Shown here: piece after piece, positions 1-8,350 of the stretch
How the letters are laid out: each line of letters opens with the position of its first letter
How positions within the stretch are numbered: position 1 is the stretch's first letter
Source of the DNA: Pyxidicoccus xibeiensis
Lineage (GTDB): Bacteria > Myxococcota > Myxococcia > Myxococcales > Myxococcaceae
Direction: 5' to 3'
DNA: 64,000 bases
NCBI RefSeq assembly: GCF_024198175.1
Contig: NZ_JAJVKV010000009.1
Coordinates: 186,001-250,000 of the forward strand
Translations under genes and position numbers: made by a program
Notes under the pieces: model-generated
What the model was told of the DNA's origin: nothing
The model's database searches: none
The model's input: the letters and a program-made list of their open reading frames with translations, nothing else

Positions 1-1
1 C

Positions 2-997
2 GGAGACAGCTCCGTCCTGTTCGACTTCAGGAACCGGCGTGTCCTCAAGCCGCTGCCCCCGCTGCCCAATCCCTTCCGGGTCCGGGAGCCCTCCCCCGCC
101 CTCGACAAGCTCCTGCGCAAGCCCTTCACGCTGGTGCTGGGCGACCGCTGGAGCAACGAGCGCGGCATGCTGGACGGCTTCCGCAAGCGGCTCCGACAGG
201 CCCTCACCCAGAAGGTGGGCGAGGTTCCCGACAGCATCTCCATGAGCGCCCTCACGCAGTACTACGCGCAGCACTTCGAGGAGCACCGCCTGAACATCGA
301 GTTCCAGCAGGTCTTCCGGAACACCGCTACCTCGGAACCGCTGGTCGACGAGCTGGCACGCCGTATGGCGCCCGGCGTCCACGTCACCCTCATGCGCTTT
401 CCCCTGCTGGAGCTGGCCATCGCCGAGCATCAGCCCGACGTCACGGTCCACGTCATCACGCCCCCCGGGCGCGACGGCGGTCGCGTCACCCTGCTCCGGC
501 GTGAGGGCGGAGCGCGAGAGTGGACGACGGTCGACCCAGACCCCCGGCTTACGTCCCTGAATCCGGAGAACGACATCATCGTGCTCCACCTCTTCTGCGG
601 GTACCTGCCCTCGAGCATCTACATGCGGCCCCTGCTCACCGAGGATGACTACCTCCTGGGCGTCAGCGAGCTGGAGAGCATGCTGATCGGCGAGAGCGGC
701 GACCAGTTCTCCCCGGACCTCGTCAACGAGCTGGTGGCCTGTCTGACGAGCCGGCCCGCCCTCATCCTGGGCATGTCGATGCTGACCTGGCATCACCGGA
801 TGCTGCTCTACCGCATCTTCGGCAAGGTGCCGCTGCCCACCGGCAGCCTGGTCATCCTGGAGCCCGGGGAGATGGAGCGCGAGCTGTGGGAGCGTGGGCG
901 GAGCCTGCCCGCGCGCATGGGCGTGCAGGTGCTGGAGCTGGACGCCTCCGAGGTAGTGCTGCCCACCAGCCCCGATGCCCGGAGGGAGAGCGCATGA
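2..997 (+). CDS. Divergent SIR2-like protein, 5' end outside the window
   Basis: The frame is open from the first complete codon, so the true start lies upstream; 331 residues are visible. The C-terminal half has the layout of SIR2-like proteins of bacterial conflict systems: a strand with LLTEDDYL, where the family has an LTEDDY motif after its LHG, and then LILGMSMLTWHHRMLL, which matches the usual LGYSLxDWxxRxLL segment. The family Asn and His used for NAD cleavage (in TTNYD and LHG) are not evident; LHLFCGY and TLMRFPLLE sit at those places. It may therefore be an inactive sensor or adaptor, unless active residues lie in the missing N-terminus. Its stop overlaps the start of the nSTAND1 gene by 4 bases (ATGA), so the two are probably translationally coupled. 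The SIR2 assignment is inferred from motif layout only. Confidence 0.6.
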   Translation, partial: GDSSVLFDFRNRRVLKPLPPLPNPFRVREPSPALDKLLRKPFTLVLGDRWSNERGMLDGFRKRLRQALTQKVGEVPDSISMSALTQYYAQHFEEHRLNIEFQQVFRNTATSEPLVDELARRMAPGVHVTLMRFPLLELAIAEHQPDVTVHVITPPGRDGGRVTLLRREGGAREWTTVDPDPRLTSLNPENDIIVLHLFCGYLPSSIYMRPLLTEDDYLLGVSELESMLIGESGDQFSPDLVNELVACLTSRPALILGMSMLTWHHRMLLYRIFGKVPLPTGSLVILEPGEMERELWERGRSLPARMGVQVLELDASEVVLPTSPDARRESA

Positions 998-3900
998 GCG
1001 CCGAGCCCCTCAATCCCTTCCGGGGCCCGCTGCCCTATCGCGCGGAGGACCGTGCGCGCTTCTTCTGTCGTGAGACGGTCGCCCGGCGGCTGATGAACAG
1101 CATCCTCGCGCATCCGTGCGTCACGCTCTTCGGCCCCTCGGGCTCGGGCAAGTCCTCGCTGATGCAGGCCGCCGTCATCCCCGAGCTCCAGAAGGAGCAC
1201 GGCTTCCGCATCGTCTATGTCGACGCCTGGCTGAGCCGGGAGTCGCCGCTCCACCGGCTGGCGCGGACCATGTACGCGGACCTCGACCTCGGCGACGTGC
1301 CCGCGGACCGCTGCTCGGGGGAGCTGGTGGACGAGGCGCTCCAGCTGGCGGAGATGCGCTCGGATCGTCCCATCCTCATCTTCCTGGACCAGTTGGAACA
1401 GACGCTGCTCCCGGAGCGCCCGGCGGAGCTGGTGCGGGAGCTGCTGTGCAGCCTGGAGGCCATTGCCCGCAAGCCCATGCGGGGGCTGCAGCTCGTGCTG
1501 TCCCTGCGCGAGGACTACCTGGGGCGGCTGAGGGACCTGGCGCGCGGCCACCGCGCCTTGCTGGACCCGGGCTTCCGGCTGGGGCCGCTGACGGTGAAGG
1601 AGATGGCGAACATCGCCTGCAAGCTGGCGGCGGCGGGCCACCCTGGGCAGACCTGGTCTCCCGAGGAGATGAACCCGCTCATGCGCCAGATGCGGACGCC
1701 CGGCCAGAGCAGCTCGGACGACGCCGAGGTCCAGGCCGCCTTCGCGCAGATTGTGTGCCGGGCCCTGTGGGAGGCTCGCGGGAGCGGCGCCGCCCGGACG
1801 AACCAGGCGCCGGCGGCGGAGCCCATCCTCCACCAGTACCTGGACCAGACGCTGATGGCGCTGGGGCCGTCCCAGCCGCATGCCCGGAGGCTGCTGGAGG
1901 AGCACCTGGTGTCGCCCAGTGGCAGCCGGACCCTGCTGACGCAGGCCGAGGCCCATGAGGTGCTGCCCCCCGGCGAGGCCGATCAGGTGCTGAACCACCT
2001 GCAGGCCGCGGCCGTGCTGCGCTCCGAGTTCCACGAGGGGAGCCGCTACTTCGAGCTGGGCCACGACTGGCTGGCGAACAAGGTCTACGAGCTCAAGAGC
2101 GAGCGCCTGCAGCTCGAGGCGCAGATTCAACGGCACCGGCAAGAGCGCGTGCAGCGGACCCGGATGCTCCAGGCCGCGGTGGTGGCGGGCGGCATCGTGG
2201 TCATGATCTCCCTCCTGTGGTTCATGGCATGGCGGGCCCAGCGCGAAGCGACGAACCAGTCCCTGATGATGGGCGCCCAGCGGGCCATCCAGCGCGGCCA
2301 GCCTGCCGTGGCCATGAAGCTGCTCGCCAACGTCAAAGCCCCGGGCCAGGGGGCCGACTGGGCCACCCTGGCCCTGGAGGCCCTCGACTCCAACTTCCTG
2401 GAGGTGACGCTTCACGGGCCCGAGGGGCAGGCCATCAACACCGCGTCCTTCGACCCGGACGGCAACCGCATCGTCACGGCCTCGGACGACGGCATCCTCC
2501 GGATGTGGAACGCAAACGGCAATGAGGAGCCGACGGAGCTCGGCAGGCACGCCGCGCCCGTCACCTCCGCGGAGTTCAGCCGGGATGGGAAGTTCATCGT
2601 CAGCGCCTCCCAGGACGGAGAGGCACGGATCTGGCTCGTGGACAGGAGGGAGCAGCTTCGCGTGTTCCCACACCCGCGTGGGATGCCGGTCCGCTCGGCC
2701 ACGTTCAGTCCGGACGGGAAGCACGTCGTCACCGTCGCGCAGGACGGGGTCGCGCGACGCTGGAGTGTGGATGCCCCTGAGCGCCTGCCGGAGGAGATGA
2801 ACCGACCGGACGAGGTGAGGTTCAACTTCGCCGCATTCAGCGCGGACGGCAGCCGGCTCGTCACGACCTCCTGGAATGGAACCGCGTGGCTGTGGCGGGC
2901 CAAGGGGGGCACGTTCGAAAAAGAGGACGTGCTCCCGGGGCACGAGGGCCCGGTCACCTTCGCCGCGTTCAAGCAGGACGGAAGCCACCTGCTGACCGCC
3001 TCGCGGGACGGGACGGCCTGGCTGTGGCGCGCGGAGGGACGCGGGCAGCGCTTCCAGCAACTCAAGCGGCTCGAGGACCATGACGCGCCAGTCTCCGCGG
3101 GAGCCTTCAGCCCGGATGGGCAGTACCTCGTGACGGCCTCTCAGGATGGGACGGCGCGGGTGTGGAAGCAGGATGGGTCCGGCCCTCCCTTCGTGCTCCA
3201 GGGGCACACGGGCCCCGTCACCTCCGCGGCGTTCACCTGGCACCCCGAGCACCAGCGCCTGGTCACCGCCTCCCAGGACGGGACGGCGCGGGTGTGGAAT
3301 GCCGACGATGCGAAGCAGCCGCTCTACGCCCGGCTGATGGAGCATGAGAGGCCCGTGGTCTCCGCCGCGGTCGACCCGAAGGGCACGCGCATCGTCACGG
3401 CCTCGCAGGATGGGATTGCGCGGGTCTGGGAGTCCGAAGGCACGCGGCCACCCGAGGACCTGGAGGACGGGCACACGCAGGCCCTCACCTCCGCGGCCTT
3501 CAGTCCGGATGGCAAGCGCATCGTCACGACGTCCTATGACCGGACCGCGGTCGTGTGGCGGTCCGGCCCGGACGGCTGGAAGCCGGGCCCGGTCTTCCGT
3601 CACGACAGTCCCGTCCTCTCCGCCGCGTTCGACCCGATGGACGGCCAGCGCATCGTCACGGCCTCGTCGGACGGAATCGCCCGGGTGTGGTCCACGGAGG
3701 ATGCGAGCCGGCCGCTCGAGGTGCTGAAGGGGCACGAGCGGCACGTCACCTTCGTCGCGTTCAGCCCCGACGGCCGGTTCATCGCCACGGCCTCGCGGGA
3801 TACCACCGTGCGCGTATGGAAGGCGGACGGCTCGGGCCCCGCGCTCGCCGTGCTGGAGCAGCACAAGGGCCCGGTCTCCTCCGTGGACTTCAGCCCGGAT

Positions 3901-4425
3901 GGCCAGTCCCTCGTGACGGCCGCGCAGGATGGAACGGCGCGGGTGTGGGCGTGGCGGTCCGCCCCTTCAGAGGCTCGCCCCCTCCTTCATGAAGGCCCGG
4001 TCCTGTCCGCCCGGTTCAACGGGGATGGGAGCCTCATCGTGACCTCCTCCTGGGACGGCTCGGCGCGGGTGTGGCCCGTGGACGGAAGGGGCGTGCCCCG
4101 CGTGCTGAAGGGACATGAGGGCCCGGTGCGCTCGGCCGTGTTCACCCGGGACGGGCGCATCGTCACGGCCTCGTGGGACAAGACCGCGAGGGTGTGGACG
4201 CTTCCGAACCTCTCGACGCCCAGCGCCGGGGAGATCCTCGCGCAGCTCCAGGGGAGGAATCACGACTGCCTGTCCCCCTCGCTGCGCCGGCTCTACCTCG
4301 ATGAAAGCGCTCGGAAGGCGGTGGCGGGCTACAAGGAGTGTGAGCACGACTACCGCCGCAAGCCCAGTCAGGCGGTGGCGCTGCGGAAGGACAGCCTCGC
4401 CGCCGGGTCCCCGAGCAGGATGTAG
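994..4425 (+). CDS. Membrane-anchored nSTAND1 P-loop NTPase with WD40 repeats
   Basis: This 1143-residue protein opens with NPFRGPLPYRAEDRARFF, the entry motif of novel STAND NTPases (nSTAND1). Walker A is GPSGSGKSS (47-55) and Walker B is ILIFLDQLEQ with Asp132. A helical region extends to about 375, followed by a charged stretch, one hydrophobic segment (about 391-413) and, from about 470, some fourteen WD40 repeats with SPDG, IVTAS and DGTARVW motifs, enough for two seven-bladed propellers. STAND ATPases act as signal-gated switches: the repeat domain senses and the NTPase oligomerises to trigger an effector. ATG at 994 is chosen over longer in-frame starts because it overlaps the preceding stop and leads directly into the NPF motif. 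The SIR2-like neighbour is the likely partner. Its 3' end overlaps the convergent protease gene by 58 bases. Confidence 0.85.
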   Translation: MSAEPLNPFRGPLPYRAEDRARFFCRETVARRLMNSILAHPCVTLFGPSGSGKSSLMQAAVIPELQKEHGFRIVYVDAWLSRESPLHRLARTMYADLDLGDVPADRCSGELVDEALQLAEMRSDRPILIFLDQLEQTLLPERPAELVRELLCSLEAIARKPMRGLQLVLSLREDYLGRLRDLARGHRALLDPGFRLGPLTVKEMANIACKLAAAGHPGQTWSPEEMNPLMRQMRTPGQSSSDDAEVQAAFAQIVCRALWEARGSGAARTNQAPAAEPILHQYLDQTLMALGPSQPHARRLLEEHLVSPSGSRTLLTQAEAHEVLPPGEADQVLNHLQAAAVLRSEFHEGSRYFELGHDWLANKVYELKSERLQLEAQIQRHRQERVQRTRMLQAAVVAGGIVVMISLLWFMAWRAQREATNQSLMMGAQRAIQRGQPAVAMKLLANVKAPGQGADWATLALEALDSNFLEVTLHGPEGQAINTASFDPDGNRIVTASDDGILRMWNANGNEEPTELGRHAAPVTSAEFSRDGKFIVSASQDGEARIWLVDRREQLRVFPHPRGMPVRSATFSPDGKHVVTVAQDGVARRWSVDAPERLPEEMNRPDEVRFNFAAFSADGSRLVTTSWNGTAWLWRAKGGTFEKEDVLPGHEGPVTFAAFKQDGSHLLTASRDGTAWLWRAEGRGQRFQQLKRLEDHDAPVSAGAFSPDGQYLVTASQDGTARVWKQDGSGPPFVLQGHTGPVTSAAFTWHPEHQRLVTASQDGTARVWNADDAKQPLYARLMEHERPVVSAAVDPKGTRIVTASQDGIARVWESEGTRPPEDLEDGHTQALTSAAFSPDGKRIVTTSYDRTAVVWRSGPDGWKPGPVFRHDSPVLSAAFDPMDGQRIVTASSDGIARVWSTEDASRPLEVLKGHERHVTFVAFSPDGRFIATASRDTTVRVWKADGSGPALAVLEQHKGPVSSVDFSPDGQSLVTAAQDGTARVWAWRSAPSEARPLLHEGPVLSARFNGDGSLIVTSSWDGSARVWPVDGRGVPRVLKGHEGPVRSAVFTRDGRIVTASWDKTARVWTLPNLSTPSAGEILAQLQGRNHDCLSPSLRRLYLDESARKAVAGYKECEHDYRRKPSQAVALRKDSLAAGSPSRM
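2401..4203 (+). repeat. WD40-encoding imperfect tandem repeats
   Basis: About fourteen imperfect units of roughly 120-130 bases lie inside the nSTAND1 gene. Blocks such as gacgggacggcgcgggtgtg recur almost unchanged in several units, for example near 3270 and 3150. This nucleotide-level similarity suggests recent unit duplication or gene conversion, not only selection on the protein fold. Confidence 0.7.
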
Positions 4426-5834
4426 CCGCGAAGGTCGTTGCGGAGCATCCAGCGGTAGGCGTGTTCCCTGGGGTCGACCGGGTCCGGCGCTCCGTCCAGC
4501 TCGGCCTGCCTGCGGACGTGGGCATCCGCCGCCAGGTCATCGTTCGCGTCGCGGTAGACACGCATCAGCGTATCCAGCGCGACACCCGCGCGGCTGCCCT
4601 TGGACAGGACCTCCAGCACCGAAGCAATCCGCGAGGCGCGGCTCTGGAGGACGGCTTCCCCTTCGCTGAAGCTGAACATCCAGGCCAGGTCGCTGTGGCC
4701 GATGATGGCCAGCGGTCCCCGGGGATTGGACAGCGCGGCCTGGGGAAGCGCGGTGACGAAGGGGCGCGCGTCGGGACGGGGCAGGCACTGCAGCACGGCG
4801 TCGAGCGGACTCTCGTAGACCTTCTGCTGGGCGAGCTGCGCGAGCCAGGGGTGGAACATGCTCCGTGGGGGCGTGGCCGCGCTGAAGCACGCGAGCGAGA
4901 ACCACATGCCGCCGGGAAGGAAGGGCGTGTCGCGAAGCTGCTCCCGCGCCAGCACCTGTCCGCCGCCCAGGTCGAGCGCCCCCTGGCGTGCCCGCTGCTC
5001 CTCCACCGACGCCTCCGCAGGCGTCGGCAGGCCGAGGCCGTGGGACACCGAGAGCATCACCCCCGCGCGGGCGGTGGCGGCCGCGCGCAGGAGCTGCTCC
5101 AGTCGGGCCTGCTCGTGGGAGAGCACCTGGAGGCGCAGGCCCGGTCGCTTGGGCATCCACCGCTGCTCCACGAGCTTCTGGCAGGGCTCCACGAGCAGCT
5201 CGCGGCCCCACCGGGTGGCGTTCGAGCCATCGTCCGCGGCGAAGAGCAGGACGTCAGGCGCCTCGCTCGCGGCGGTGTCCGTCTCGAAGGCCCGCACCTT
5301 GTTCGCGTAGGCGGTGTAGCCCTCGAGGTCCGGTTCGCCCGAAGGGCGCGAGATGTGGAGTCGGCCCACGTAGGCGCCGTGGGCCAGTACGTGCTGGAGC
5401 TCGATGGAGACCTGGTGCAGGTCGCCCAGGATGAGCAGGTACTTCGGTCGCTCCGCCTCGGGTTCGCTCTCGATGCGGTACTGAGTCTTCCTCCACTTCA
5501 CTGCGCCCAGGGCGTCGAGGTTGGCGGGGGCGCGGTAGAGGCGCACCTCCGCGCCCTGCTCCCCTGCCCGGTGCTGGATGAGGGGGGCCACGGCCTGGCG
5601 CATGGCGTCTCCCTCGCGCCCTTCCGGGGCAATCACGCCCCAGCGCTGCGCCGGCAGGTCGTCCGGAAGGGCCTCCGGCGCTTCGAGCCACGGCACGTCC
5701 GCCCGGCCTGGGACGCGCTCGGGCTCGGGCGCGCGCCCGGCCGCTTCCGCGGGAAGTCCCTGCTCCAGGAATGGCCGCCGCCCGTCCGCGTGGGACAGGA
5801 GCAGGTGCAGCACCTCGGCCCGGCCGTGTTTCAT
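4368..5834 (-). CDS. C25/caspase-fold cysteine protease
   Basis: This 488-residue protein has the order of motifs seen in gingipain-type (peptidase C25) and CHAT-like members of the caspase superfamily. A YLLILGD strand comes first, then AYVGRLHIS, a KVRAFE helix resembling the K..YE region, LLFAADDGS, LSVSHG with the presumed catalytic His (about 265), FSLACFSA with the presumed catalytic Cys (about 316), and LAIIGHSDLAW. No signal peptide is seen, so it should act in the cytoplasm. The ATG at 5834 is preferred over the one 15 bases upstream because AGGGGG lies 5 bases before it. It follows the patatin gene by about 50 bases in the same direction and converges on the nSTAND1 gene. A role as a STAND-activated death protease is inference; activity on specific targets is unknown. 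Confidence 0.7.
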   Translation of the reverse strand: MKHGRAEVLHLLLSHADGRRPFLEQGLPAEAAGRAPEPERVPGRADVPWLEAPEALPDDLPAQRWGVIAPEGREGDAMRQAVAPLIQHRAGEQGAEVRLYRAPANLDALGAVKWRKTQYRIESEPEAERPKYLLILGDLHQVSIELQHVLAHGAYVGRLHISRPSGEPDLEGYTAYANKVRAFETDTAASEAPDVLLFAADDGSNATRWGRELLVEPCQKLVEQRWMPKRPGLRLQVLSHEQARLEQLLRAAATARAGVMLSVSHGLGLPTPAEASVEEQRARQGALDLGGGQVLAREQLRDTPFLPGGMWFSLACFSAATPPRSMFHPWLAQLAQQKVYESPLDAVLQCLPRPDARPFVTALPQAALSNPRGPLAIIGHSDLAWMFSFSEGEAVLQSRASRIASVLEVLSKGSRAGVALDTLMRVYRDANDDLAADAHVRRQAELDGAPDPVDPREHAYRWMLRNDLRGYILLGDPAARLSFRSATA

Positions 5835-5839
5835 GAGTG

Positions 5840-5846
5840 CCCCCCT
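5840..5846 (-). promoter_or_regulatory. Ribosome binding site of the protease gene
   Basis: On the minus strand AGGGGGG stands 5 bases before ATG 5834. The alternative upstream ATG at 5849 has no comparable Shine-Dalgarno sequence at a useful distance, so this site decides the start. Confidence 0.55.
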
Positions 5847-5882
5847 CACCCGGGGAACCCATGGGAACGGACGGTTCGTTCC

Positions 5883-8297
5883 TCACCACCAGGTGAAGAG
5901 CACCTCGACGCCCAGGTCGGTCTCCTTGAAGAACTTGGGCGTCCCTCCTTGGACGTCCCCGCCCTGGAACTTGAGCAGGTACAGCGGCATCGCCAGCCGC
6001 AGGCCCACCTTCTCCATCAGGTCCACGCCAATGCGCGCCTCCAGCATGTTGAGGGCAATCTCGTCCGGCTCGGTGAGGTAGCCAGCGGAAGCTCCCAGGC
6101 CCAGCCGCAGCCGGACGAAGGGCCCCGCCTGCAGCAGCTTCACCCGCCCGGAGAAGCCATCCATGTCGGAGACCCAGTCGGCATAGGCCCCCGCGGAGAC
6201 CCACCGCCACCGCGTCCGGTTCGCGGCGAGCTGGTCCATGTCCCGCACGCCCAGCCCGGACACCTCGGCGCCGAGCCGCAGCTCGCTGCGGTCATAGACG
6301 CCGTCCACCGGGCGGTTCTCGAAGGCGGCGACTGGCGCTTCCAGGCCCACGCCCAGGCCGCGCGGGCGGCTCAGGTGCAGGGTGACGGCATGTCGCGGGG
6401 GCGTGTACGTCAGCCAGTCGTCCAGGAACGCCGCGCCGGCCGGGCGCAGCGCCACCCTCAGCCCGCCCTTCTGCTGTGTGACGAGGTCATGGAACGCCCT
6501 GCCGATGCGCACGCGGGCCGGCATGAGGTCGTCCCGGCTCCCGGAGGCCCTGGCCGCCCCGAGGACGCCGTCGCTGTACTGATACCCCGCGTCACCGAGC
6601 ACCGCGAGGAGGTCATCGACGTCCGCCTCCTTCAACTCGTCTCCTCTCGCCCGCTTCGTCAGGATGTCCATGGCCCGGCGGAGCTTCCCGAGCTGCTCTC
6701 CCGCTTCCACACCGTCACACGCCCCATCCGCCACGCACCGGAAGCCTCCGGAGGAGATGCCGAGCACGTCGCGGATCCGCTGCTCCCGGGTCAGCACCGG
6801 CTCATCCGGGACGCGGGGCACCAGCACCTCCACCGCGCGCGTGGACGAGAGCTGCGTGGACAGGAAGCCGATGGCGTCCCGCATGCCCCGGTAGAAGTCG
6901 TGCTGGCGGAAGCGCCGGTCGAAGAACCCCATCATCGCGAACTGGAACTCCGAGGGCAGCACGGAGCTGCGCCGCGGAATCTTGATGCGGCCGGAGAGGT
7001 TCGCGTCGTGCTCCAGCGTGTCGAGCACCACGCTGTCCTGCGCCGCGCGCAGCACCGTGCCCAGGTGCTGGAAGTACGTCTCCTCCAGCGGGCTGAGTGA
7101 GCCTGCCGGCTGCGCGGGCTCCTGGGTCCACTTCCAGTCGACGACGTCCTGGTCCAGGTACACGACGGGGAAGCGGGAGGGGTTGAAGGCCAGCTCCGAG
7201 CCTTCCGAGCCTCTCGGGCCTTCCACCCATCGCGCGCCCAGCCGCACCGCCAGGTCGAGCGGGTTGTTGTTGAGGAACCCGCCATCCACCAGCCGCAGGG
7301 CCTGGAGCGGTCCCCACTGCTGCTCCTCGAAGAACGACACCGACACGGGCACGGGCGGGAAGGCCAGCGGGAAGGCCCCGGACGCCTGGGGCGTGAGCAG
7401 CAGGCTCTTGAGGGAGACGGGCTGGCCCCCCTCTTCCCGCTCCGGCCGCTCGCCCAGCGCGGGGTAGTGAAGCCGCTCCTCCGGGTCCAGCGCGATGTAC
7501 GGCGGGCTCACGTCGGGAGTTCCCACGACGGAGGGCATCCGCGCCGTGAGCTTCCCATCCTTCCCTGTCGACACCTGCACGACGAGCTTCTCGGTGACGC
7601 GCTTGAGCAGGGCCCTGGACTCGGGGCCGCCCCAGCCGAACGGGACGTCCCGCCCGCGCAGGTTCGTCACGGTGATGCCGAAGGCGAAGGAGCAGTCCTC
7701 GCGGAAGCGGGTCTCCGCCGCCTGCTTTTCAATCAGCGCGAGCGTCCGCTCCATGTGCGGCGCGCTGAAGAGGTGGTCGTCCCGGTCCCTGTCCTCCCAG
7801 GGCAGCAGCGCCTCCAGGTCCAGCTCCTGCACCCAGACGGTCCAGAACAGGCTCTGCTCGGGGGACCATTGCTCCTGCGCGAAGGCCGGGTCACACGACG
7901 CGAGTCCTCCCAGCAGCGCGTTCACCGCGCCCGCGGAGGCCCCGGTCCACACGCGGGGCGCCGGGTTGCCCAGGCCCGAGTCCCTGGCGTCCCGGCGCGC
8001 GACGCTCCAGAAGCGCACCAAGGTGGAGATGAACCCGGCCTGGTAGGCGCCCAGGCTGATGCCGCCGCTGACGACTACAGCCGGAGCGCTCTGCTCCGTC
8101 GCCGCGGCCAGCGCGCGGGCGGCGCCCGGGTCCTCGACGTTCTCCGGAGGGAACTCCGTGCCCATGTACACGCGGCGCGTGTCCTCGCCGGGAGTGCCGG
8201 CGTCGGGCGCGGAGCCGGCATCGGGCTCCTGGGCGGACACTGGCACCGCGAGGAAGAGGACGGCGACGGCACACACGACAAGGCAGGCTCGTGGCAT
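5883..8297 (-). CDS. Exported patatin-like phospholipase with outer-membrane-like C-terminus
   Basis: The 804-residue product starts with a signal peptide (hydrophobic 5-20, cleavage near VSAQ-EP). The patatin domain shows the oxyanion loop GGISLG (78-83), nucleophile Ser121 in GASAG and catalytic Asp338 in VDGG followed by FLNNNP. It would hydrolyse acyl esters of phospholipids. Beyond about residue 610 the sequence alternates polar and hydrophobic residues, is rich in aromatics and ends in FTWW, as expected for beta strands of an outer-membrane barrel with a terminal aromatic. The layout recalls PlpD-type patatin autotransporters, though the barrel is unproven and seems short. It is the first gene of a pair with the C25-like protease. 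Export separates it from cytosolic patatins of CBASS-type defence. Confidence 0.82.
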   Translation of the reverse strand: MPRACLVVCAVAVLFLAVPVSAQEPDAGSAPDAGTPGEDTRRVYMGTEFPPENVEDPGAARALAAATEQSAPAVVVSGGISLGAYQAGFISTLVRFWSVARRDARDSGLGNPAPRVWTGASAGAVNALLGGLASCDPAFAQEQWSPEQSLFWTVWVQELDLEALLPWEDRDRDDHLFSAPHMERTLALIEKQAAETRFREDCSFAFGITVTNLRGRDVPFGWGGPESRALLKRVTEKLVVQVSTGKDGKLTARMPSVVGTPDVSPPYIALDPEERLHYPALGERPEREEGGQPVSLKSLLLTPQASGAFPLAFPPVPVSVSFFEEQQWGPLQALRLVDGGFLNNNPLDLAVRLGARWVEGPRGSEGSELAFNPSRFPVVYLDQDVVDWKWTQEPAQPAGSLSPLEETYFQHLGTVLRAAQDSVVLDTLEHDANLSGRIKIPRRSSVLPSEFQFAMMGFFDRRFRQHDFYRGMRDAIGFLSTQLSSTRAVEVLVPRVPDEPVLTREQRIRDVLGISSGGFRCVADGACDGVEAGEQLGKLRRAMDILTKRARGDELKEADVDDLLAVLGDAGYQYSDGVLGAARASGSRDDLMPARVRIGRAFHDLVTQQKGGLRVALRPAGAAFLDDWLTYTPPRHAVTLHLSRPRGLGVGLEAPVAAFENRPVDGVYDRSELRLGAEVSGLGVRDMDQLAANRTRWRWVSAGAYADWVSDMDGFSGRVKLLQAGPFVRLRLGLGASAGYLTEPDEIALNMLEARIGVDLMEKVGLRLAMPLYLLKFQGGDVQGGTPKFFKETDLGVEVLFTWW

Positions 8298-8350
8298 CCA
8301 CCCCAGCCTTGCCGGTTCGCGGGCACTTTGGGAAGGCGCGAGCCTCGCGC

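Noticed and set aside
808..3864. Minus-strand open frame of about 1000 codons opposite the nSTAND1 gene
   Set aside because: It is a high-GC antisense shadow: composition is Arg/Gly/Pro/Leu-rich and no domain appears, while the plus strand encodes clear P-loop and WD40 motifs.
4461..7100. Plus-strand open frame opposite the protease and patatin genes
   Set aside because: It has no recognisable domain and unnatural His/Arg/Gln composition; the minus strand carries catalytic motifs of two known folds.
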